Shown here in pieces: positions 12,150 through 22,120 of a stretch of DNA of 64,000 nt (positions are counted from its first letter, which is position 1; every line of letters begins with the position of its first letter). Source of the stretch: Cocos nucifera (taxonomy: Eukaryota > Streptophyta > Magnoliopsida > Arecales > Arecaceae); NCBI GenBank assembly GCA_006176705.1, contig QRFJ01003032.1:1-64000 (forward strand), read 5' to 3'. Under the pieces are notes generated by a model. It did no database searches, had not been told where the DNA came from, and saw only the letters and a program-made list of their open reading frames with translations. Made by a program: the position numbers and the translations under genes.

Positions 12150-12685
12150 AAATAGAAAGAGAACCTCAACCTAACATGAGCAAAGTCGAAGGTCTCATTC
12201 ATTTTAGACGAGATGAGGGAAGAGGCCCTGACAACGGTCCCTTATGTGCCCCTACAGTCCATTAGAAATAGGAGAAGAACCTCATCCTAACGTGAGCAAA
12301 GTCGAAGGCCTCATTCATTTTAGATGAGATGAGGAAAGAGACCCTGATAACGACCCTTATGTCCCCCTAAAGCCCATTAGAACAGAAGGAGAACCTCATC
12401 CTAGCGTGAGCAAAGTTGAAGGCCTCATTCGTTTTAGACGAGATAAGGAGAGAGGCCCTGACAATAGCCCTTATGTGCCCCTACAGTCCATTAGAAACAG
12501 AAGGAGAACCTCATCCTAACGTGAACAAAGTCGAAGGCCTCGTTAGTTTTAGACGAGTGAGGGAAGAGGCCCTGACAATGGTCCTTTTGTGCCCCTACAG
12601 TCCGTTAGGAACAAGAGGAGAACCTCATCCTAACGTGAGCAAAGTCGAAGGCCTCGTTCATTTTAGATGAGGTGAGAGAAGGAAT
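12150..12685 (+). repeat. 115-bp tandem repeat in 3' UTR of element A
   Basis: The anchor GAACCTCA(A/T)CC recurs at 12161, 12277, 12391, 12506 and 12620, spacing 114-116 bp, so there are between four and five copies. Elements C and D each have the same sequence once (about 51060-51100; inverted at about 40730-40790), so amplification is specific to A. Confidence 0.88.
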
Positions 12686-12699
12686 TTTTCAACCTCAGT

Positions 12700-12770
12700 G
12701 AAAGATAAGACCTCCTTCAATCTCGGTAGAAGATAAGACCTCCTCCGAGCTTCAACCTCAATAGGTGTAG
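12700..12770 (+). repeat. single copy of the 69-bp palindromic unit
   Basis: Contains AGATAAGACCTCC twice, followed by TCCGAGCTTCAACCTCA. This is one full unit of the repeat that fills 51.1-57.0 kb in element C. Here it is not amplified and has C for T inside the inverted repeat core. Confidence 0.8.
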
Positions 12771-12827
12771 GGCCCAAAAAAGGACTTCGATAGTCGCTCT
12801 TTTTGTACTCCCTTTCTTCAAATTTTG

Positions 12828-12849
12828 AGCTCGAAAGTGGAGGAACTAT
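12828..12849 (+). other. polypurine tract of element A
   Basis: GAGCTCGAAAGTGGAGGAAC lies directly before the LTR start (TATTGGGGATAA). The equivalent in C is GAGTGGGGGGGACTAT. Confidence 0.6.
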
Positions 12850-15356
12850 TATTGGGGATAAATTTCGCTCTCGTCGAAGTCCAATCTGATGCTTAGCCTA
12901 ATGCAACTAGTAATCATGGAAGAGCTTCGATCGAAAATTCTCCTCCAGTAATCGGATCCCAGCCGAACTAGTCCAGCGACCGAACCTTAGCTGAACTCCT
13001 TCAGCCGGCCAAACTCCTCAGCGGTCAAATTTTAGCCGAACCCCTTCAGCGGTCGAACTCAAGCCAAACTCCTCAGTGGTCGAGCCTTAGCTGAACCCCT
13101 TTAGCAGCTGAACTCCTCCAGTGGCCGAACTTCTTTCGAATTTCTCCAGCGGTCGAACCCCAATCGAACTCCTTCAACGGTCGAGCCCTAGTCGAACTCC
13201 TTCAGCGGTTGAACTCCTCCAGCAGTCGAACTACTTTTGGATTTTTTCTTCAGTCAAATTTTTCTAGGAGCCAAACTCCTTCCAGACTTCTCCTTCAGTC
13301 GGATGCCTACAAGAGCCAAACTCCTTCTAGATCTCTCCTTTAGTCGGATTCCTCTAGGCGCCAAACTCCTTTCGGATCTCTCCTTCAGTCAGATTCCTAC
13401 AGGAGCCAAACTCCTTCCAGATCTCTCCTTCAATCGAATTCCTTCAGAAGTCAAACTCCTTTCGAACTTCTCCTTCAGTCGGATGCCTACAGGAGCCCAA
13501 CTCCTTCTGGATCTCTCCTTCAATCAGATTCCTCCAAAAGCCAAACTCTTTCCAGATCTCTCCTTCAGTCGGATTCCTACAAGAGCCGAACTCCTTTCGG
13601 ATATCTTCTTCAGTCGGATTCCTATAGGAGCCGAACTCCTTTCGGATCTTTCCTTCAGTCGGATGCCTATAGGAGCCAAACTCCTTCCGGATCTTTCCTT
13701 CAGTCGGATGCCTATAGGAGCCAAACTTCCTCCAGACTTCTCCTTCAGACGAATACCTACAGGAGCCGAACTCCTTTCGAACCTCTTCTTCAGTCAAACT
13801 CCTTTAGAAGTCGAACTCCTTTCGGACTTCTTCTTCAATCGGATTCCTTCAGAAGTCGAACTCCTTCTGGATCTCTTCTTCAGTCGGATTCCTCCAGAAG
13901 TTGAACTCCTTTCGGACCTCTTCTTCAGTCGGACTCCTTCAAAAACCAAACTCCTTTCGAACTTCTCCTTTAATCAGATACCTACAGGAGTCGAACTCCT
14001 TTTAGATCTCTTCTTCAGTCGGATTTCTTCAGAAGTCGAACTCTTTTCGGATCTCTCTTTTAGACGGATGCCTACAGGAGCCGAACTCCTTCTGGACCTC
14101 TTCTTTAGTCGGACTCCTCTAGAAGCTGAACTCCTTTCAGACTTCTTCTTTAGTCAGATGCCTACAGGAGCCGAACTCTTTTCGAACCTCTCCTTCAGTC
14201 AGACTCCTTTAGAAGCCGAACTTCTTCCAAACTTTTTCTTCAGTCGGACTCTTTCAAGAGCCTAACTCCTTTTGAACTTCTCCTTCAGTCAGATGCCTAT
14301 TGGAGCCAAACTCGTTCTGGATCTCTTCTTTAGTTGGATTCTCCCAGGAGCCCAACTCCCTCCGAACTTCTCCCTCAATCAGATTCCTTCAGGAGTCAAA
14401 CTTCCTCCGAACTTCTCCTTCAGTCAAATTCCTCTAGGAGCCAAACTTCTTTCGAACTTGTCCTTCAGTTAGATGCCTACAGGAGTCGAACTTCTTTCGG
14501 ATCTCTCCTTCAATCGGATTCCTCCAAGAGCCAAACTCCTTTCAGATCTCTCCTTCAGTCGAATTTCTTTAGGAGTCAAACTCCTTTCGGATCTCTCCTT
14601 CAGACGGATGTCTATAGAAGCTGAACTCCTTCCGGACCTCTCCTTCAGTCGGACTCCTCCAGGAGTCGAACTTCTTCTGAACCTCTCCTTTAGTCGAATT
14701 TCTACATGAGCCAAACTCCTTCCGAACTTCTCCTTCAGCCAAACTTTATCTGGATTCCTTCAGTAGATTACTTCCATATTTCAAGTAGTATTCTTTCTAG
14801 ATGATTTCCTCCAGACGTATTTCCCTCAGGAGTCCGAACTCCTCTAAAATTGATATATGTCAAAGTTCTTCACTAACCAATGCCTGCTTCCTCCAAACTA
14901 CGGCTATTAAATCTAGATGAGTGGTCACTATCAGTCTAACGACACCTCTCTCTCCATAGCAAATTCCATGTAGCCCCGAGCGGTCCACTATCGGATGGTT
15001 ATGGCTATCACTATCGATCTGATGACATCCCTCTCTTCGTACCAAATCCCATGCGGCTCCGAGCAGCCCACTGCTAGATGGTTATGGCTATCACTATCAG
15101 TCTGCTATAGGCTTTGTCTATAAAAAGGGATCCTCGAATATATTTTCTCTAAGCTCTCTTCTTCTTTCTAAAACTCTAACAAACTCTTTTCTGAGCATCC
15201 CATTTTTGTTGGCGAAAAGAGCTAACTTGATTGTCAGAAGGTCCTACCGAAGCCACCACCACCAACTCTGAATGGGACTTTATTTTGTAGGTCACTGACG
15301 GCGACCTCTTCCCCAGCTTCAGCTTAATCCAGCGTCGATCAGATTCTGCACCAACA
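12850..15356 (+). repeat. 3' LTR of element A, 2507 bp
   Basis: Begins TATTGGGGATAAAT (TG mutated to TA) after the polypurine tract and ends CACCAACA. It has the same left and right parts as the 0.86-1.1-kb LTRs of C and D but is much longer, because an internal 45-bp minisatellite (13230-14760) is expanded. TATAAAAA is at 15119-15126. Confidence 0.88.
13230..14760 (+). repeat. 45-bp minisatellite inside LTR of element A
   Basis: Unit of about 45 bp with core CAGGAGCCGAACTCCTTTCG, roughly 34 copies by length. Each unit holds two overlapping inverted repeats: AGGAG-CCGAA-CTCCT and CCGAA-CTCCT-TTCGG. Since 45 is a multiple of three and stops are rare, one frame stays open from 13237 to 14265 as a 15-residue repeat (such as LSFSRIPTGAKLLPD). 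I read this as a by-product of the repeat and not a gene: it has no start context and the copy number varies freely between LTRs. Confidence 0.9.
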
Positions 15357-15820
15357 CTTTCTATTGGATCGGATTTGGCGATGGTCAGGATGCTGTCCAA
15401 CAGCTCTTTTCTGACCTTGACCTCAGTAGCATCGTTATCCCTAGTGCTGAAGAAGAGAAAAAGGGAGAAGACGATGCTGAAGAAAAGGAGGGAGGAGCTG
15501 ATAGATCATCGATGGGCCCTGTGGATGATAGTGCTCCCATCACCATTCTTGCTTCAACCGAGCTGGCGATTTCTGTAGTTCTTGTAGCTTCAACTGAAGG
15601 TACATCGATTCTCTCCACACTGATGGGTTTGGCTTCCTAGTTGGTTGTTGAAGTCCTATCGAAGAATGAGGGAGCTGCTCCGATCGAATTCATTCTACCA
15701 ACGGACATTACATTGATGACTGAAACTAAAGCCATTCCCAATCAACCCTTAGAGCATCGATCATTGAGTAGATTTTGTACTTTTGTCTATCTTTTGAAAC
15801 TTATAATTCGAATTTTGTAA
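15357..15820 (+). pseudogene. antisense ORF of element B, 3' part
   Basis: Open on the plus strand from the edge of element A: a GFGDGQDAVQQLFSDLDLSS segment, then an acidic stretch (AEEEKKGEDDAEEKEGG) and a low-complexity tail. One TAG at 15638 interrupts it before the TAA at 15818. It runs opposite to B's pol and ends tail to tail with it. I infer it is the C-terminus of the extra antisense ORF known in several Tat-clade elements (often annotated as a putative gypsy-type transposon protein). Its 5' part was separated by the insertion of A. The function of such ORFs is not known to me. Confidence 0.55.
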
Positions 15821-16740
15821 GGACCAAAGGTTCATTTGTAAACTTTTTCTTCAGTAATGAAAAATTTTATTTGCACTTAATTCTTTTTGTGTAACTTTGC
15901 TTTACGCCATGACTGCAAATACTTTGGTTAATTGGTTATTGACCATCCATCCATCGATTTCACTTAACTAACTTTTGGCTAGCTTTTAAGCTGACCTTGA
16001 ATCAGATTTTTGCTAGCACTTAGTCATTTGTTAAGGCATTTATAGGTCGGGGACAAGCCAACCCTAAGTTTATTTCTAATCGACTATTAGTCGATTTTTT
16101 GCCAATCAATAGTTAATTAGATCATTAAGGTATTTGATGATCGGATTTAAGCCGACCATGGATCAATTTCTAACCAACTTTTTGGTCTTTTTTTACCATC
16201 CAACACTTGATCAATTTTCATTACGGTCGGATGTAAGCCAAACATCCTTCGATTCGGCCATGGCCAAATCAACAAGGGTTGTGTTCTTTTCTAGTCAGGG
16301 CAAACCAACTAGTCCACAACAAAAAGTTTGATGCTTTTCTTTCTTTATCATTTGTAAGGAGGTTATGCATCGACATTATTCACTAGTCGACCAGTCGATG
16401 GTTCTATTGTAGGAAGCCGATGACACCGACAATTTGAAATATCTGATCGAAGGTGGCTGAAATGCTGATTGCTGATCGTCCTTCATTCATCGGTTGTTGG
16501 ATTCCATCGAGCAAAATATGCCAACTGTTCATCGATTACAATACTTAACCGATAATTGATCGATCGAATTCTCTTCCATTGTTTTTGAGTTTGTGTCAGT
16601 TTTCATCCAATCGACTTATCTAGTTTTCAATCGAATGATACATCAATTAACCGATCGTTGTGTATAGAGGAGACATTTTTGTAGAAGACTTCACAAGATT
16701 TACTTTTTGCATTTGTCTAAAGTACATGAAGCTGATTTCA
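15821..16740. repeat. 3' UTR of element B with degenerate repeats
   Basis: Non-coding. Phrases such as GGTCGGGGACAAGCCAACC, ATCGGATTTAAGCCGACC and ACGGTCGGATGTAAGCC recur at irregular spacing between about 16040 and 16260, suggesting old tandem repeats. A-rich sequence with AATGAAAAATTTT at about 15856 could be the polyadenylation region of the antisense ORF. Confidence 0.45.
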
Positions 16741-16744
16741 TTGA

Positions 16745-17935
16745 TAGTACACTTTAAGATTGGCAATATTCCATATTTGGGAGACTTCAACTCCGTCGAG
16801 TGTTTCGAGTCGATATGCTTCAGGTTGATGGATTTCCGTCATCCGGTAGGGCTCTTTCCAATTTGGAAAGAGCTTTTCTTGGTCCAATGGCTTGGATACT
16901 TCTGCCTTCCATAGGACTAAGTCTCTCGGGCGAATCTCTTTCGATTTAATCCTTCTATTGTAGTATCTTACGACTCGCTGTTAGTAAGTAACTATTCTGA
17001 GTTATACCTATTGTCAAACTTCATGTAACAAATCTAGATCAACCCTTCGACAATCCAAATTACTTGACTCGTAATACTTTTTCACTCTCATTGATGGTAG
17101 TCTGACTTCAACGAGTATCACTGCTTCCATCTCGTAAGATAAGTTAAAGGAAGATTCGTCCGTTGAGACTCGAGGAGTGGATTGGTAGGCCCACAATATC
17201 GAAGGTAGTTCTTCTATTCAGAGGCCTTTGGCCTCATTGAGCCGAATTTTCAAACCATGGAGGTTTATTCGATTCGTAACTTTCTCTTCCCCATTTGACT
17301 ATGGATAGCTGATGGACGTCAGCTTGTGCATGATATGGTACGTCGCGTAGAAGTCTTTAAAATTCTAATTATCAAACTATTGACCATTATCGATTATGAT
17401 TATATGTAGAAGTTCGAATCTATAAATGATAGATTTTTGAACAAAATCCTCCATTTTACTTTTCGTAATTTACGCCAAAGATTCAGCTTTCATCCATTTT
17501 ATGAAATAACCGACGGTGATAATCCAAAATTTTCTTTGCTCAGATGCTAGAAAAAAAGGATCAAGTATATCGATCCCCCATTATGCAAACGATCATGATG
17601 CTATGATCGATGTCAGTTGTGTCATCGATTGGCATTGGATATTCACGTATCTTTGGCATGGCTCACATCTTTGGACGAACTCGACCACATCCTTCTACAT
17701 TATCGGCCAATAATATCCTTGCCGAAGGATCTTATAGGCAAGGAACTTGTCCCCTAAGTGGTTTCCACAGATTCCTTCGTGGACTTTCCAAAGTGCATAA
17801 TCGACCTCGATGGATCTCAGGCATTTTAATAGTGGAAGGGAGAAGGATTGTTTATAGAGTCGTCCATCCATTATTATATATTATGAGGCCATCCACCTCA
17901 AATATTTTGCTTCCAATAGATCATCGGATAGGATT
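16745..17935 (-). pseudogene. integrase of element B
   Basis: On the minus strand: a damaged zinc-finger part, a core with IDNGQ and SNGEEKVTNR near 17290-17420, ILWAYQSTPRVSTDESSF near 17150-17200, then the C-terminal part RPRDLVLWKAEVSKP, LFPNWKEPYR and AYRLETLDG near 16760-16960. The last pieces match the usual end of Tat integrases. Many stops are present. Confidence 0.8.
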
Positions 17936-17999
17936 CCTTCGGTCAGGTACTTAACGATCATATCCATCCAACTCAATTTATCATTGATTTATAGTACTT

Positions 18000-18500
18000 C
18001 TTCCATCCTTCCGATACTTGGCACATCAAGATACTCAATGTATGTTCAGCCAAGTTCATTAAGAGTAGTGACGGTAAGTCGAGAGAGAGTGTCAGCCCGA
18101 GCATTCTCTGCTCTGGGGATGTATGAGATGTTGAAGTATTTGAAGGTAGAAGTTTGGTCTTTCACCTTTTCTAAATATTTTTACATCGTTGGATCACGAG
18201 CTTCGAAGTCGTCTTTGACTTGTCCCACGATGAGTTAAGAGTTGGTGAATATTTTTAGTTCTCCGACACCTAGCTCCCTGATGATTTTCAAGCCAGTTAG
18301 AAGAGCTTCATACTCGACTTGATTATTCGAAGCTTTAAAATTAAATCAAAAAGCATACTCGGTGACTATTCCATCGGCATTTGCCAAGATGAGTCCCGTA
18401 CCACTTTCAAGAGCATTTGACGCTCCATCGACGTGTAACATCCAAGCCAATTTATGATCAATTTCAAAAATATTTTCCATAGACTTATGAATTGTTTTCT
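18000..18500 (-). pseudogene. archaeal-type RNase H of element B
   Basis: Minus-strand reading: WMLHVDGASNALESGTGLIL, then NNQVEYEALLTGLK, TNSQLIVGQVK and NARADTLSRL. This is the second RNase H of the Tat clade. The first aspartate and the glutamate are present; the next position is N where D is usual (TNSQ), so activity would be lost. Confidence 0.78.
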
Positions 18501-18960
18501 CTCGATCGAGCTTGTCATTTGAGATGGTACATTCAACAATAAAATCAGCTAGAATCTGGGCTTTCATCAACGGGCGAGGGCGATATTGAATGTCGAATTC
18601 ATTGAGCTTTATCATCCATTTTTCCATTCTACTTGAGGTATCTGGTCAATGTAGGATTGACTTCAAAAGTTGGTCAGTTAAGACATGAACTATATGGGCT
18701 TGGAAGTAGGGCCGAAGTCATTGAAATGAAATGATCAAGGCATAGATCATTTTCTCCATCTTTGAATATTGAGTTTCAGCATTGTGAAGGATTATGCTTG
18801 CATAGTAGATAGGCTATTGTACTTGACTTTCATCCTCTCTGACCAGAGCTGAACTAACAGCTTCATCGGATGTAGCCAGGTATAAATATAGAGGTTCTCC
18901 TTTTTTTGACTTTACGAGTAGTGGAGGAGTCATCAGGTACTTCTTCAGCTCTTCAAAAGA
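18500..18960 (-). pseudogene. gypsy-type RNase H and connection of element B
   Basis: Contains a YLATSDEAVSSALVRE-like stretch (around 18830-18890 on minus), AETQYSKMEKMIYALI near 18740-18790, and the connection segment WMIKLNEFDIQYRPRP near 18570-18620. Order and spacing match element A. Confidence 0.72.
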
Positions 18961-19900
18961 TCGTCGGCATTCATCAATCCATAAGAAGTCCTTAGTCTAC
19001 CATAGAGTTTTGAAGAAAGGAAGACATCTTTCAATGAACTTGGAGATGAATCGGTTGAGCGCAATGATTCTTCCATTAAGCTATTGCACCTTTTTCTTCG
19101 AAGTTGAATGTTTCATGTCAACGATTGCCTTTATCTTCTTGGGATTTACCTCGATTTCTCGATGTGAAACAAGAAAACCAAAAAACTTTCCAACCATCAC
19201 TTCGAAGGTCCATTTGGTCGGATTTAGCTTCATCCAATGTCGTTGGAGTGTGTCAAAAGCCTCTTCTAATTCTTGGACATGATCTTGACTTTGGATGCTT
19301 TTTACCAGCATATCATCGACACCAATTTATAGCTTGAAAATCTTGTTCACCAACCGTTAGTAGATCGCTCTTGCATTTTTAAGTTCGAATGGTATGACTT
19401 TATAACAATAAATCCCTTTGTTGGTGATGAAGGCAATGTGTTCTTCATCTTCGGATGCCATTCGATCTAGTTATAGCTTGCAAAAGCATTCTAAAGCTTA
19501 GGAGTCGATATCCCAAGGTCGCATCAACAAGTTGATCTATTTTTAGGAGAGAAAAACTATCCTTCAGACATGCTTCATTCAAGTTGGTATAATCAATATA
19601 GATATGCCATTTCTCGTTGGCTTTTCTCACCATAACAACATTTGCGAGCTAATAGGGGTAATGGGCTTCTCTGATAAAGCTTGCTGTGAGAAGCTTGTCG
19701 ACTTCTTCGTTGATGACCTTCTATCATTCGGGAGCAAATAATCGCTTTTTTTTTGTCTCACCGACTTGATGTTTGGATTAATGTTCAGTCGGTGAGAGTT
19801 TCGGAGGTATGCCTGACATGTTGGTTGCTGACCAAGCAAATACATCAGCATTGGCTCTTAGCAACCGAATCAGCTATTTATGCTCCATCATCTAAAGGTG
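18960..19900 (-). pseudogene. reverse transcriptase of element B
   Basis: Minus strand: HIYIDYTNLNEACLKDSF near 19600, the palm motif reads VDDMLVK near 19305-19325 with the preceding tyrosine replaced, then HWMKLNPTKWTFEVMVGKF and FLVSHREIEVNPKKIKAI near 19100-19230. It is clearly homologous to the RT of element A but diverged. Frameshifts and stops are present. Confidence 0.82.
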
Positions 19901-20359
19901 GATCCAATTTGAACAACTTTAATCGGATCATTTTCTTACAATAGGATGGAGACCAACTATTCGATCGGCTCACCTCGATTTTCATCTTTCTGCTGATCAA
20001 AGCCTTCCAGTGATGAAGAATCTTTCGATTTATTCTTCTTTGTAGTGATTGTGAGGCAACATCGGATGATCTATTAGTCATCTCGCATCTCTCCGACTCC
20101 GACTTTAGTTGAAAAATAGATTAATAAATAATATATCGATACTATTGCCTTGAGGGCATTGAGTCTCGATCTTCTGAGTATGGCATTATATGATGAAGGG
20201 ACTCTAACGACCATGAAAGTCAAGACGATAGTGCTTTATCAAGGTTCTATCCCCATAGTTAATGGAAGATCTATCTCTATCTCAACGTCGATGGTGTCTC
20301 CAATAAATCTGACTAAAGAGATGGAAACTCTTCAGAAGCACTCTATCGATGATTTCAGT

Positions 20360-20445
20360 CGAAAGAAGATAGAGAAAAATAAAATATTAGTCAAACTTTC
20401 ATTATCGATGAGGATTTTTTTTACATCATAATTTGCTATCATCAT
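20360..20445 (-). pseudogene. protease of element B, C-terminal piece
   Basis: Minus-strand reading begins at the solo-LTR junction with MIANYDVKKILIDNES, the active-site region corresponding to LVDNESS in A. The upstream part continues at 22045. If the solo LTR and one target copy are ignored, the two pieces are in the same frame. Confidence 0.75.
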
Positions 20446-22044
20446 TGTTGGTGCAGAATCTGGTTGACATCGAATCAAGATAGAGTCGAGGAAGACGAGG
20501 TCGCCATCAGTGACCTATAAAATAAAATCTCGTTCGGAGTCGATGGTGGTGGCTCCGGTAAGATCCTCCAATGATCAAGTCAACTCTTCTGATCAATAGA
20601 AATGGAATGCTTAGGAAAGAGTTCGATAGAATTTTTAAAAAGAGAAAAGAGCTTAGAGAAAACATATCTGGAGGATCTTTTTTATAGATGGAGCCTATAG
20701 TAAATTGATAGTAACGATCATAACTATCCGGTAGTGGACCGCTCGAGGCCACGTGAAGTTTGTTATGGAGAGAGATATCCATTATCGTGATGTGGCCATT
20801 CGTTGAGATTTAATAGTTGAAGTTCGAAGGAAGTAGGCATTAGTTGATGAAGAGCTTTGACATACATCAATTTTAGAGGAGTTCGGACTCCTAAAAAAAA
20901 CTTGACTAAAGAAAAAATTCAAAAAAAGTTTGACTTCTAAAGAAATCCGACTGAAAAAGAAGTTCAGAAGGAGTTTGGCTCCTGGAGGCATCTGATGGAA
21001 GAAAAAATTTGAAAGAAGTTCGGCTCCTATAGGAATCCGACTGAAGGAGAAGTCCGAAAGGAGTTCGGCTTTTGGAGGCATCTGACTGAAGAAAAAATTT
21101 GAAAGAAGTTTGACTCCTATAGGAATTCGACTGAAGGATAGGTCTAGAAAGAGTTCGGCTGCTGGAGGAATTCGATTGAAGGAAAAGTTCAGAAGGAGTT
21201 TGGCTTCTGAAGGCATCCGACTGAAGGAGAGGTTTGGAAGGAGTTCGGCTTCTGAAGGAAAAGTTCGAAAGGAGTTTGGCTCTTGAAGGCACTTGACTGA
21301 AGGAGAAATCTTGAAAGAGTTTGGCTCCTAGAGGCACTTGACTGAACAAGAAATCTTGAAGGAGTTTGGCTCCTGGAGGAATCCAACTGAAGAAAAAATT
21401 CAGAAGGAGTTCGGCTTCTGGAGGAACTGGACTGAAGAAGAAATCTAAAAGGAGTTCGGCTCCTAGAGAAATTCGACTGAAGAAAAAATCTGGAAAGAGT
21501 TTGGCTCTTGGAGGAACTAGATTGAAGAAAAAATCTGGAAGGAGTTTGACTCCTAGAGGAATCCAACCGAAGGAGAAATCCAAAAAAAGTTCGGCTCTTA
21601 TAGAAATCCGACTGAAGAAAAAGTTCGAAAGAAGTTCGGCTCCTATAGAAATCCGATTGAAGGAGAAATTCGAAAGAAGTTTGGCTCCTGTAGAAATCTG
21701 ACTGAAGGAGAGGTCCGAAAGGAGTTCGGCTCCTGGAGGAATCCAATTAAAAAAGAAATTCGGAAGAAGTTTGGCTCCTATAGAAATCTGACTGAAGGAG
21801 AGATCCAGAAGGAGTTCGACTAAAGTCCAAAAGGAGTTCGGTTGGGATTTGGCCGTCGGAGGAGTTTGGCTGGATTCGATCATCGAAGGAGTTCGGCTAC
21901 TGAATGAGTTCGGCCGCTGGAGGAGATCGACTGGGGTTCGACCATTGAAAGAAGAATTTTTGATTGAAGCTCTTCCATGATTATCGATTGCATTAGGCTA
22001 AGCATTAGAATGGACTTCAACGGAAGCGAAATTTATCCCCAACA
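20446..22044 (-). repeat. solo LTR of the A/C/D family inside element B
   Basis: Forward left end TGTTGGTGCAGAATC and right end TTATCCCCAACA are the two LTR termini in inverted orientation. Flanks are ATCAT (20441-20445) and GTCAT (22045-22049), a 5-bp target duplication with one difference. No internal region is present, so this is a solo LTR left by recombination between LTRs. Length 1599 bp, of which about 900 bp is the 45-bp minisatellite. Confidence 0.88.
20905..21830 (-). repeat. 45-bp minisatellite in solo LTR
   Basis: Same 45-bp unit as 13230-14760, inverted, about 20 copies by length, with more point changes. It creates long open frames on minus (for example 20906-21883 and 21189-21746) and plus (21366-21701); these are repeat artefacts. 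Confidence 0.85.
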
Positions 22045-22120
22045 GTCATCAGAATGACGATAGCATCATCATGGAAAATTTGAACTCCCTTTACATCATC
22101 TTCCAAAAAGAAAATAAGTT
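22045..22120 (-). pseudogene. protease of element B, N-terminal piece
   Basis: Minus-strand reading KGVQIFHDDAIVIL corresponds to QGVQFLHNDVVII of element A just before the active site. It is cut by the solo LTR at its 3' side. Confidence 0.75.

Larger units (their letters stand above)
5976..15356 (+). mobile_element. Ty3/gypsy element A, Tat-type, degenerate
   Basis: Order: LTR, primer site, gag, protease, RT, RNase H, a second (archaeal-type) RNase H, integrase, tandem-repeat 3' UTR, polypurine tract, LTR. The doubled RNase H is the mark of the Tat clade. The 5' LTR is cut by the copia insertion, and its left part lies outside the window. The right end is CACCAACA at 15356; the next 5 bp, CTTTC, are the presumed target copy. 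Element A lies inside the antisense ORF of element B. Many stops make it inactive; they are often CAG to TAG or CGA to TGA, as expected from deamination of methylated DNA. Confidence 0.9.

Noticed and set aside
13237..14265. 342-codon open frame with a 15-residue repeat
   Set aside because: It coincides exactly with the 45-bp LTR minisatellite, lies inside an LTR, and its length tracks array length in other LTRs. No start context or non-repeat domain.
15357..15820. Interpretation as an independent host gene exon
   Set aside because: Its position at the far end of element B's 3' UTR, opposite to pol, and the similar arrangement in F favour an element-borne antisense ORF.
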